A stretch of DNA of 64,000 nucleotides, from assembly GCA_002329485.1 (NCBI GenBank), contig DCTZ01000040.1:1-64000 (forward strand), in the 5' to 3' direction. The stretch comes from Caryophanales bacterium UBA1427 (GTDB lineage: Bacteria; Bacillota_I; Bacilli_A; ML615J-28; CAG-313). The position numbers and the translations under genes were made by a program. Position 1 is the stretch's first letter; every line of letters begins with the position of its first letter. Of the stretch, positions 16,330-24,147 are shown piece by piece. Under the pieces are notes generated by a model that was not told where the DNA came from, did not search any database, and saw only the letters and a program-made list of their open reading frames with translations.

Positions 16330-17295
16330 ATGATTAAAAAAATCAGCGGCACATGGTTTGAATTTGAACATCACAATCCGATCGAAGGAAAGTATTACAA
16401 CCCGGATTTGGTTTCTTTTTCCGAACAACAATGGCGGGAAAAGATCGACGAAATCGCCGATTTTGGGATGGAGTATATTGTCCTTTTGGCGATTGCTTTG
16501 GACAACAAAGCTTATTTCCCGTCGCAGGTCTATCCGTTAAGCAACCATGCCACTCCGAATTTAATCGAAGTGCTATTGGATCAGGCTGACAAACGTAAAC
16601 TCAAAGTATTTTTAAGCGTCGGCTATTTCGGCGATTGGCGTTATGCGATAAGCAACATGAAAAATTCTCAGGTAACCAAACGGGCCTTTTTGGCAATTCG
16701 GGAGGTGTACGAATTAGCCAAAGGTTTTGACAGTTTTTACGGTTGGTATTTGCCGGACGAAGCCGAAATCAAAGGCTATTTCAAACCCGCCTTTATCAAA
16801 TATGTGAATAGGTATGCGGAATTCTTGCGTTCGATTGATCCAACCAAAAAAATCCTGATTGCCCCGTTTGGAACCAATCAAGTCAAAACCGATGAGAAAT
16901 TCGTTGAACAGCTTAAAAATCTTCCGGTCGATTTTGTCGCCTATCAGGACGAAGTGGGAGTCCGAAAATCTAGTGTTCAGGAAACCGGTCAATATTATGC
17001 GGCATTAAGAAAAGCTCACGACCAGGCGCAGGGCCCCGCTTTATGGGCCGATGTCGAACTGTTCACTTTTGAAGGCGAAACCTATCAAAGCCCCCTGCTA
17101 CCGGCCGATTTCGAACGTATTTTGGAACAATTGAAACAGGTTTCCCGCTATGTCGATGTCGTGCTGGTTTACCAATACCTCGGTTTAATGAACCCAAGCA
17201 CAAGCAATGCCAAAGCTGGCAACAGTATTATGTCCCAAAAACTGTATCACGATTACTTGAATTGGCTGAAAGAAAGGGAAAACGGCAATGAATAA
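16330..17295 (+). CDS. DUF4434 TIM-barrel, glycoside-hydrolase-like protein
   Basis: 321 residues from the ATG at 16330, which follows AAGGGAGAG; an in-frame ATG at 16276 lies in the -35 of the promoter and is rejected. The sequence resembles DUF4434 barrels: SGTWFEF at the start, FYGWYLPDEAEI around residue 135-145 with possible acidic catalytic residues, and conserved WADVELF. No signal peptide, so cytoplasmic. It overlaps murQ by eight bases, so the two are co-translated. Function as a glycosidase on an imported or recycled sugar is plausible but unproven. Confidence 0.7.
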   Translation: MIKKISGTWFEFEHHNPIEGKYYNPDLVSFSEQQWREKIDEIADFGMEYIVLLAIALDNKAYFPSQVYPLSNHATPNLIEVLLDQADKRKLKVFLSVGYFGDWRYAISNMKNSQVTKRAFLAIREVYELAKGFDSFYGWYLPDEAEIKGYFKPAFIKYVNRYAEFLRSIDPTKKILIAPFGTNQVKTDEKFVEQLKNLPVDFVAYQDEVGVRKSSVQETGQYYAALRKAHDQAQGPALWADVELFTFEGETYQSPLLPADFERILEQLKQVSRYVDVVLVYQYLGLMNPSTSNAKAGNSIMSQKLYHDYLNWLKERENGNE

Positions 17296-18187
17296 GTTCA
17301 ACAGACTGAAAACCGAAACTAGGAATCCTGTATCGATGGAAATCGACCAAATGTCGACTTTGGAGATGTTACAGGTTATCAACCAAGAAGATATCACGGT
17401 ACCCCTAATCATCCGGGATAATTTAAATCAGATTGCCCAGGCGGTCGATTTGATTTATGAGCAGTTAAAAGAAGGCGGATCATTAATCTATGTCGGCGCC
17501 GGAACTTCCGGTCGGCTTGGTTTATTGGATGCCTTCGAATGTCCGCCGACTTTCGGGGTATCTCCTCGGATGGTGCGGGGAGTGATTGCGGGGGGAGAAA
17601 AAGCTCTGCTCGGGGCAGTGGAAGAAAACGAAGATGCTTACGAAGAAGGTAGGCTTGCTATTCAAGAAAACGGAATAACCGCTTCGGATGTCGTTGTCGG
17701 CCTCTCTGCAAGCGGACTCACTCCTTTTGTTTTGGGTGCGCTGGATGAAGCAAGCAACCGAAAAGCTAAAACGATGGCCATCATCAACAATCCCAATCCG
17801 GACTTAGCGAAAAAGTGCGATTCGGTAATTGTGTGCGAAACCGGTCCCGAAGTCATCACCGGTTCGACCAGGATGAAGGCCGGCACATCCCAAAAGCTGA
17901 TTCTGAATATGATTAGCACCTCGGTCATGATCAAACTCGGGAAGGTGTATCAAAACCTGATGGTTGACGTGAAACCGACAAACCAAAAACTGATTAATCG
18001 ATCGATTAATATTATCGCCGAAGCAACAGGTGAAAGTTTCGAAAAAGCCCAAGAAACTTTCCTGAAAACACAGGACGTAAAAGTTGCCATCCTGATGCTT
18101 AAAGGAAAACTGAATCATTCAAGCGCCGTTAAGTTGCTTGAGGAAACCGGCGGAGTGATTCAGGCTGCCCTCAACAAAATCAGGTAA
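17288..18187 (+). CDS. murQ: N-acetylmuramic acid 6-phosphate etherase
   Basis: 299 residues, the usual length. The SIS-type domain starts with the signature GAGTSGRLGLLDAFECPPTFG, and GLSASGLTPFVLGAL and TGSTRMKAGTSQKL follow in family order. The enzyme splits MurNAc-6-phosphate to GlcNAc-6-phosphate and D-lactate in peptidoglycan recycling. No MurNAc phosphotransferase (murP) gene is adjacent. Its neighbours are a DUF4434 barrel and a GH9 enzyme, an unusual setting that suggests use of cell-wall or chitin-type sugars. Confidence 0.95.
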   Translation: MNKFNRLKTETRNPVSMEIDQMSTLEMLQVINQEDITVPLIIRDNLNQIAQAVDLIYEQLKEGGSLIYVGAGTSGRLGLLDAFECPPTFGVSPRMVRGVIAGGEKALLGAVEENEDAYEEGRLAIQENGITASDVVVGLSASGLTPFVLGALDEASNRKAKTMAIINNPNPDLAKKCDSVIVCETGPEVITGSTRMKAGTSQKLILNMISTSVMIKLGKVYQNLMVDVKPTNQKLINRSINIIAEATGESFEKAQETFLKTQDVKVAILMLKGKLNHSSAVKLLEETGGVIQAALNKIR

Positions 18188-18204
18188 AGGCGACAGGTGG
18201 CCTT

Positions 18205-20511
18205 ATGCAAAACGATATGTCTGACTACAGAAATTTTGACGAAGATACCATGGGAGCCAGAAAACGTTGGTTGACCAAACCGGTATTTGAAAGTTTCAAC
18301 TTATGGGAAAGCATCCCGAAATCAAATATAAAATATCAAGGATACGGAGAATTCGGTTTATTTTACGGTCTCCTTGAAGGCCGGACCGTCTTCGGAAAAA
18401 TCGCCACAAACATTTTTACCGAAGATTATCGTCCCCGCCCGATGGAATCGTTGCACCTAAAACCTCTTGTTTCCGATTGGCATGCCTATAACCGGATTTC
18501 CATTTGGGTTTATCCGAAAGCGGAAGGATTTGTCAATTTTTACTCGCATTACTTTATCAAAAACGATAAAAACTCCACCTTTACTCATACCGAAAGTCTA
18601 ATTCCGAACAGATGGAACCGCGTGTTGTTTGAATTTGACGAAGAATTTGTAACGGTTGATTTGTTGGGTCTTGCCTTTTTCCATATGGGTGTTCCAGACG
18701 AAGCCAAACCTAAAGTTGAATTTATTTTGGGCGAACTTGTTTTGGAACGGGTTGAACCCGATTACGACCATGGCTGGTCTTTGGGTAACCGGATTGCTTA
18801 TTCCCACTGCGGCTATTTGCCGTATGCGAAAAAAACCGCGCTGGTTCAAAACAGCGAAGAAGAAGTTTTTCGTTTGAAAAATGCCAAAAACGAAACGGTA
18901 TATCGGGGTGAGGTCCAAAAACTAACGACGACACTCGGGGACTTCCGGGTTTTGGATTTTTCTTCCTTTACCGAAAGCGGACTGTATTATTTGGAAATCG
19001 ACAACATCAAAACTTCCCTTTTCCCGATCGGTGACAATCCGTTTCATTCAAGCATCGAAAAGAGTTTGACCTTTTTATTTACTTTACGCTGCGGAGACGA
19101 TATTTTGGGCGTTCACAGCCCATGCCACTTAAACAGTTACACAACGCATCCCGACGGCCGGATGGTACCGAACTTCGGGGGCTGGCATGATGCGGGGGAC
19201 GTGTCGCAATTCGAAATCTGTACTGCCGAAATAGCCCATGCCTTACTCGATTTGGCGGATGCGTATCGCGACACTGATTCTGCTTTTGCCCAAAAAATAT
19301 TGGCGGAAGCCCGTTACGGGATTAACTGGCTGCTCAGAACCCGTTTCGGGGATGGCTTCCGGGCCTTGGCGGTAGAGTATTCGATTTGGCAGCCAAATGT
19401 GGTGTCAAGCAAAGAAACAATCAATTTAAATCAAAAAGGAAACATCCGAAGCATCGCCGAAAACGGCGCCTATGAAAACTTCCTTGCTTCCGGTGCGCTT
19501 GCGAAAGCGGCTCTTGCTTTTAAAGAACTTGACAAAAACTTTTCGTCCTGGTGCCAACGGACTGCCTGCGAAGATTTCGCTTTGGCTATGGAAGGTTACC
19601 AAAAGGGCTGTCATACCAAACGGTGGGGAGTGATTCCGAAAGCGCAGATTTGCGGGGAAGCGGCCCTTGATGCAAGCCTGATTTACCAATTGACCGGTGA
19701 TCAATCCTATTTGGATATCGCAAGCCAGATGGCTGATATCGTAATCAGCTGTCAAGAACAGGAATTAAATCCTGCATGGGATTATCCTCTTCGGGGTTTT
19801 TTCTACGAAGATCCCGACCACAAATATCTTTTAACCTTTGAACACCGGGGCCACGAACAGTCGCCTATTCAGGGCTTGATAAAACTTTTGACCGTCGCTA
19901 AGGACCATCCGAATAAGGGAAAATGGGAACAGGCGGTTAACTTGTACAAAGAGTACTTGGAACGGACCGCTTTTGCCACCACTCCTTACGGAATGCTGCC
20001 TGCTCATATATATATCAAAGGTAAAATCAATACTCTCCGCTTTACCGTTCCGGCCGGTTTCAACCAAGATAATTTGGCAGAATATCTGAACCGCCAAAGC
20101 GAAACCGGAGTAAGAATCGGGGAAGGAGTATATTTAAGGAGATTTCCGATTGCGATTTCCCGCCGGGGTTTCCATGCCACGCTGTTAAGCAAAACCAAGG
20201 CCTTATCGCTGATTGCCCGGTACTTAAATGATCAAAACTTAAAACAAATGGCAATCGATCAGATCGAATGGGTTCTCGGTAAAAATCCGTTTTCTTCTTC
20301 CACGATGTACGGCGAAGGCGAAAACTTCCATCCTTTATATGTCGCTTTTTCCCGCCAATTAATCGGAGCGCTTCCGGTCGGCATCAAAACCAAAGCCGAA
20401 ACGGACGAGCCTTATTGGCCGGTAGGAAATAATGCGGTGTACAAAGAAGTGTGGGGCCATACCACGGGCAAATTTTTGTGGGTCTTGGCTGACATTTTGA
20501 AAATGAAATAA
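18205..20511 (+). CDS. Glycoside hydrolase family 9, intracellular
   Basis: 768 residues. Residues about 85-185 form a beta-sandwich region; 220-275 look like the Ig-like N-terminal domain of GH9 cellulases. The (alpha/alpha)6 catalytic domain begins near 280 with GGWHDAGDVSQF (325-336), which holds the catalytic aspartates, and ends with NNAVYKEVWGHTTG, where Glu is the likely acid. No signal peptide is present. GH9 contains endoglucanases but also exo-beta-glucosaminidases. Being cytoplasmic and next to murQ, this one more likely trims imported beta-linked amino-sugar or glucan oligosaccharides than insoluble cellulose. Confidence 0.82.
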   Translation: MQNDMSDYRNFDEDTMGARKRWLTKPVFESFNLWESIPKSNIKYQGYGEFGLFYGLLEGRTVFGKIATNIFTEDYRPRPMESLHLKPLVSDWHAYNRISIWVYPKAEGFVNFYSHYFIKNDKNSTFTHTESLIPNRWNRVLFEFDEEFVTVDLLGLAFFHMGVPDEAKPKVEFILGELVLERVEPDYDHGWSLGNRIAYSHCGYLPYAKKTALVQNSEEEVFRLKNAKNETVYRGEVQKLTTTLGDFRVLDFSSFTESGLYYLEIDNIKTSLFPIGDNPFHSSIEKSLTFLFTLRCGDDILGVHSPCHLNSYTTHPDGRMVPNFGGWHDAGDVSQFEICTAEIAHALLDLADAYRDTDSAFAQKILAEARYGINWLLRTRFGDGFRALAVEYSIWQPNVVSSKETINLNQKGNIRSIAENGAYENFLASGALAKAALAFKELDKNFSSWCQRTACEDFALAMEGYQKGCHTKRWGVIPKAQICGEAALDASLIYQLTGDQSYLDIASQMADIVISCQEQELNPAWDYPLRGFFYEDPDHKYLLTFEHRGHEQSPIQGLIKLLTVAKDHPNKGKWEQAVNLYKEYLERTAFATTPYGMLPAHIYIKGKINTLRFTVPAGFNQDNLAEYLNRQSETGVRIGEGVYLRRFPIAISRRGFHATLLSKTKALSLIARYLNDQNLKQMAIDQIEWVLGKNPFSSSTMYGEGENFHPLYVAFSRQLIGALPVGIKTKAETDEPYWPVGNNAVYKEVWGHTTGKFLWVLADILKMK

Positions 20512-20521
20512 TACGCAAAAC

Positions 20522-20555
20522 AAAAAACGGCTTCTCTTTGAGAAAGCCGTTTTTT
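20522..20555. terminator. Bidirectional terminator between GH9 and namA
   Basis: AAAAACGGCTT pairs with AAGCCGTTTTT around a ten-base loop. A and T runs flank both sides, so it can stop transcription from both converging genes. Confidence 0.85.
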
Positions 20556-20577
20556 GGGAATGAAGAAAAGAAAATTA

Positions 20578-21597
20578 TTAAGGTGTGTTTTTGGCGCGTT
20601 TGTACTGGAAAGGCCATTCCGGGTCGAATCCCAGCTCGTTTGCCTGATTCAAAACTATATAAGGATTGCGTAGAAGTTCTCTTCCCATATAGATAAAATC
20701 AAGGTTTAAATCGTTTAGGGCCTTTTCCGCAAACCCAACCGTGCAAATTAAACCCCCTCCGGTAACAGGCAGATTGGTTTTTTCTTTGATAGTTTGGGCA
20801 AACGGAAGCTGATAACCGGGATAGGCATTGATTTTGGCATTCACTACGCCGCCGCTGCTGACATCGACCCAATCGATTCCCGAATCTTTGACGGAATTGA
20901 TTATTTCGCACAAATCATCCACATGATTTCCTTCCGGATGGTATTCTTCGGCCGAAACGCGAAGCGAAAGAATTTTTTCTTTCGGCCAAACCGAGCCAAT
21001 CGCTTCGATTATTTCGTGCAAAAAGCGGGTGCGGTTTGGTAAACATCCTCCGTATTCGTCGGTCCGTTTGTTGGCCAGGGGCGACAAAAATTGGTTGATC
21101 AAGTAACCGTGGGCACCGTGAATCTGAATAAAATCGAATCCGGCGCAATCTGCGCGGATAGCGGCTTGCCGAAAACTTTCGACGACTCTTCGGATATCCG
21201 CTTTGGTCAGTTCGGCAGGCAGCTGCATCGTTTCGAAAGCCAAGGGCGACGGGGCAAAAATCGTTCCGTTCGTTTGGCTTTTCCTTCCCGCATGATTTAA
21301 CTGAATGCCGATTAAACAGTCGTATTTGCGAACTTCCTCGACAATGCGTTTTAAAGGCGCAATTTGGGAATCGTCCCACAGTCCCAGGTCCTGTTCGGTA
21401 ATGCGCCCTTCCGGCAAAACCCCGGTTGCTTCGACCACAATCGTTCCGACTCCGCCGACGGCGCGGGTTAAGTAATGCGTCAGATGCCAATCATTGGCTA
21501 GACCGTTTTCAGCCGAGTACATGCACATCGGTGCCATCACCAGGCGGTTTTTGATTGTTTTGCCTTTCAGTTCGTAAGGCGAAAATAGTTTGGACAT
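20578..21597 (-). CDS. namA: NADPH dehydrogenase, old yellow enzyme family
   Basis: 339 residues, the length of YqjM/NamA. FMN-site landmarks are present: APMCMYSAENG with the redox-tuning Cys25, QLNHAGRKSQ, and HGAHGYLINQFLSPLANKRTDEYGG. The family reduces activated C=C bonds of enones and nitro compounds using NADPH, and is linked to oxidative and electrophile stress. It is a single gene with an AGGAGG ribosome binding site. Confidence 0.92.
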   Translation of the reverse strand: MSKLFSPYELKGKTIKNRLVMAPMCMYSAENGLANDWHLTHYLTRAVGGVGTIVVEATGVLPEGRITEQDLGLWDDSQIAPLKRIVEEVRKYDCLIGIQLNHAGRKSQTNGTIFAPSPLAFETMQLPAELTKADIRRVVESFRQAAIRADCAGFDFIQIHGAHGYLINQFLSPLANKRTDEYGGCLPNRTRFLHEIIEAIGSVWPKEKILSLRVSAEEYHPEGNHVDDLCEIINSVKDSGIDWVDVSSGGVVNAKINAYPGYQLPFAQTIKEKTNLPVTGGGLICTVGFAEKALNDLNLDFIYMGRELLRNPYIVLNQANELGFDPEWPFQYKRAKNTP

Positions 21598-21664
21598 AGA
21601 TACCTCCTGTTGCTGACTTTATTTTACTAAAAAAGTCTGCTTTTTATAATGAATTTACTCTTTT

Positions 21665-22516
21665 TTAGTCGGCAAAGGAAATATAAATGTCGCCGTTGGA
21701 AGTATCAAGAATTATTTTTTTGGCCAAGTTTTCGTTGTTGAGTTCGGCGTTTCGGCTCTTGACGCCGTTGACATAGTAATTGCCGTTGGTTGTGGTCATA
21801 CTGACAAAGTAGTCGTCTTTTTTTCCTTCGATTTCGACATTGATCCGACCGTTGGAGGTGTCGCATTTTAAGTAAGGAGTTTCCATTTTCTCAACTGTAA
21901 TCCGGCCGTTCGAAGTTCTGAGCTTAACCGATTCTTCGGCTTCCACACCGTTTGCAACGACGGTACCGTTGGAGGTCGAAACATCGATTTTGATTGCTTC
22001 GACATCGTCGAGAACAATCCGCCCGTTGGAAGTGTTGCCTTTTAACTCTTTAAGCTGAATATCGCTGATTTCCAACCGACCGTTGGTAGTATCCAGTTTT
22101 AAATTGATCAGCAAATCTTTCGGCAAATACAGGTAGAAGCGGTTGTAATCGGGATTCATCAGTCCTTTGATCCAATCCCAGCTGAAGCTGAATAGTCTGA
22201 ACCGAATGGTTTCGTCATACAACAGCTTGTTGCCTTCTTTTTTCTCGGTAATGTAGCCGTTTGGGGTATTGTAATAAGTGACGACGATTTCGTCGGTTTC
22301 GCTCGGAAGCACATAAAGCGAGCGGTTGAATATTTCAACCGACAAATCCGTCAAATCCTTCCACTCTTCTTTGGCAATGCATATCGTGATTTTTTCAAAA
22401 TCTTCTTCGCCTTGGGCAAACGACCGCAGTTCGTTTCGGGCAATGAGTCCGAAAGTAACCGTGGTTATTAACCCGAGGACAAAAAGCAACATGGCAATCC
22501 AAAATAAACGTTTCAT
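21665..22516 (-). CDS. DUF4097 beta-strand-repeat membrane protein
   Basis: 283 residues from the ATG at 22516, which follows AAAGGAGG; a longer frame to 22594 is not needed. One N-terminal membrane helix (about 4-26) anchors an extracellular part. From residue about 140 the sequence repeats T-S/T-N-G-R/T every 17-20 residues, typical of the right-handed beta-solenoid of DUF4097. It overlaps nothing but follows the DUF1700 gene directly. PadR, DUF1700 (HAAS) and DUF4097 form a known three-gene module thought to respond to envelope or membrane stress. The exact job is unknown. Confidence 0.82.
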   Translation of the reverse strand: MKRLFWIAMLLFVLGLITTVTFGLIARNELRSFAQGEEDFEKITICIAKEEWKDLTDLSVEIFNRSLYVLPSETDEIVVTYYNTPNGYITEKKEGNKLLYDETIRFRLFSFSWDWIKGLMNPDYNRFYLYLPKDLLINLKLDTTNGRLEISDIQLKELKGNTSNGRIVLDDVEAIKIDVSTSNGTVVANGVEAEESVKLRTSNGRITVEKMETPYLKCDTSNGRINVEIEGKKDDYFVSMTTTNGNYYVNGVKSRNAELNNENLAKKIILDTSNGDIYISFAD

Positions 22517-22517
22517 T

Positions 22518-23072
22518 TTACTTGCCTCCTTTCTTGAACAATTCTTCGATTTTTTCGTACAGCAATTCCAGTTTCGTGCCGACGTTTTGAACAACGTACC
22601 AAATAAACGTTATCGCAAACAACAAAATGCCTAAATGAACGGCGATATTGCCGAGATAGTAAAGCGTGGCTGAAACGGATAGTTGGGCGCTAATCGTCAT
22701 CACCATGGCGATGATACTTCTCACAATGCCGTTAATGCCGAAGATCGAAAAACCGACGCCGAAGAAAATCGAGAGCACGAGGGCTCCGATAATCAAAACC
22801 CGACCGAGTATTTTGACTCCTTTGTCAAAGGTTTGCTTCAGTTCGAAGTTTTTCTTTTCTTTGACGTTGCCTACGAAATCGCTGTCTTTCTTGAGAGTCC
22901 GCACAATCTTGTCAATCGAACCCAATTTTTCAATAAAAGCTTCTTCATTTTCGCCGTTGTCCAACGCGTCCTGAATCAGTTCTTCGTAATAGTGGATGAT
23001 TTCTTCCCGTTCCGCGTTCGGAAATGATTCTAAAGCGTTGTCAAGGCGATACAAAAATTCCCTTTTTCGCAT
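22518..23072 (-). CDS. DUF1700/HAAS domain membrane protein
   Basis: 184 residues. The N-terminal 75 residues form the helical HAAS signature (REFLYRLDNALESFPNAEREEIIHYYEELIQD). Three hydrophobic helices follow at about 90-165. HAAS proteins are thought to pass the signal of a PadR regulator to partner membrane proteins. It sits between padR and the DUF4097 gene with only a few bases on each side, so the three are one transcript. Confidence 0.85.
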   Translation of the reverse strand: MRKREFLYRLDNALESFPNAEREEIIHYYEELIQDALDNGENEEAFIEKLGSIDKIVRTLKKDSDFVGNVKEKKNFELKQTFDKGVKILGRVLIIGALVLSIFFGVGFSIFGINGIVRSIIAMVMTISAQLSVSATLYYLGNIAVHLGILLFAITFIWYVVQNVGTKLELLYEKIEELFKKGGK

Positions 23073-23074
23073 GT

Positions 23075-23386
23075 TTAATCCTCTTTCCTTAAAATATATT
23101 GATAAATTAATTTGATCTCCTCAAAGTCAGCCTGACTTTCGGATAATTTCACCCGTCCTTCTTCGGTAATTCGGTAATACCGTCTTAAACGGGACTGGTG
23201 TTCTTCGGTATAGGTTGTAACTAGTCCTTGGGCTTCAAGGCGTTTCAGGATCGGATAAAGGGTCGATTCCGATATTTCGAAAACCTGGGAAATATCCTGA
23301 ATGATCTTGTATCCGTAGGATGCTTTAAACTTCAATGAAGCAAGCACCAATATTTCCAAAAAGCCCTTTTTCAATTGGGCATCCAT
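23075..23386 (-). CDS. PadR-family transcriptional regulator
   Basis: 103 residues from the ATG at 23386, which follows AGGAGG; a longer frame reaching 23437 runs through the operator and is rejected. Winged-helix features are visible: LEILVLASLKFKASYGYKIIQDI, SESTLYPILKRLEAQGLV, RRYYRITEEGRVKL. Proteins of this small subgroup repress their own operon. An ideal palindrome for its dimer lies 20 bases upstream. Confidence 0.92.
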   Translation of the reverse strand: MDAQLKKGFLEILVLASLKFKASYGYKIIQDISQVFEISESTLYPILKRLEAQGLVTTYTEEHQSRLRRYYRITEEGRVKLSESQADFEEIKLIYQYILRKED

Positions 23387-23405
23387 AAAATACCTCCTAA
23401 CGTGT

Positions 23406-23428
23406 AATACTATACAATATATAGTATT
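23406..23428. promoter_or_regulatory. Likely PadR operator, 9-5-9 palindrome
   Basis: AATACTATA (23406-23414), spacer CAATA, and TATAGTATT (23420-23428) form a perfect inverted repeat between the padR ribosome binding site and its upstream region. The position fits autorepression. Confidence 0.75.
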
Positions 23429-23487
23429 ATGTGTCAAGCAATATGTTAATTTTTTTGCAAAAACGCTTTTTGGTCACTGGAATTGAT

Positions 23488-23516
23488 TGACAATAACGGT
23501 CTTGGCTGTTATAATT
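23488..23516 (+). promoter_or_regulatory. Perfect consensus promoter upstream of the small membrane protein
   Basis: TTGACA, 17 bases, TATAAT, about 30 bases before the ATG at 23546. Confidence 0.85.
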
Positions 23517-23545
23517 AATAAAAAAGCGAAAGAAGTGTTGACCGG

Positions 23546-24022
23546 ATGGAACAAAAAGACATGGTATATATGATTGCGGAAAAAGGAATCGGACGGAGAA
23601 AAATCATTTCCGTCGTTTTGGCAATTATTGCCTTACTGGTTTTGGTGCTTCTTGTGGGCGATTTTTCCCATTACCAGTTGTTTACGGCAGGGCTTTCGAT
23701 TTTGGCGGTTACGGGCGGTATCCTTTTATTGTTGCTGATATGGCACATTGTAAGACCCAATGTGGTGGTTGACCATGACGGAAAAAGGGTTTTTATTCAC
23801 CGCTTATACAAAACCGAAGCCATCGCCTTAAGGGATATCGATATGGTTTTCAGTCGGAGGTTTTCCTGGGAAGTCTTTCAGATTACTACCGGAACGCTTT
23901 ATATCGTCACCCGAAACCGCGGGATTGTCAAGGTTCGCAACGTCAAAGAGGTGGACCAAGCCAAAATGCGGCTCATCATTCTAATCAACAATTACAAACA
24001 ATTGTTCAGAGAAAGCGACTAA
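23546..24022 (+). CDS. Small membrane protein with PH-like C-terminal part
   Basis: 158 residues. Two hydrophobic helices lie at about 20-40 and 47-68. The cytoplasmic C-terminal 85 residues are rich in beta strands (VVVDHDGKRVFIHRLYKTEAIALRDIDMVF) and resemble bacterial PH-type membrane domains. I do not recognise a specific family. It has its own strong promoter and is followed, after about 125 bases with TATAAT, by two ABC exporters. Confidence 0.55.
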   Translation: MEQKDMVYMIAEKGIGRRKIISVVLAIIALLVLVLLVGDFSHYQLFTAGLSILAVTGGILLLLLIWHIVRPNVVVDHDGKRVFIHRLYKTEAIALRDIDMVFSRRFSWEVFQITTGTLYIVTRNRGIVKVRNVKEVDQAKMRLIILINNYKQLFRESD

Positions 24023-24147
24023 TTCTTTAATCCGTTCGTATCCCAACGCAACGGATTTATTTTTTTTTAAAAAACTGCTTAGAATTCGGCCTGAAATGAT
24101 ATAATTATAAAAACTTTTGAAAAAACAGTCAGAAAGGAAGACCCCGT

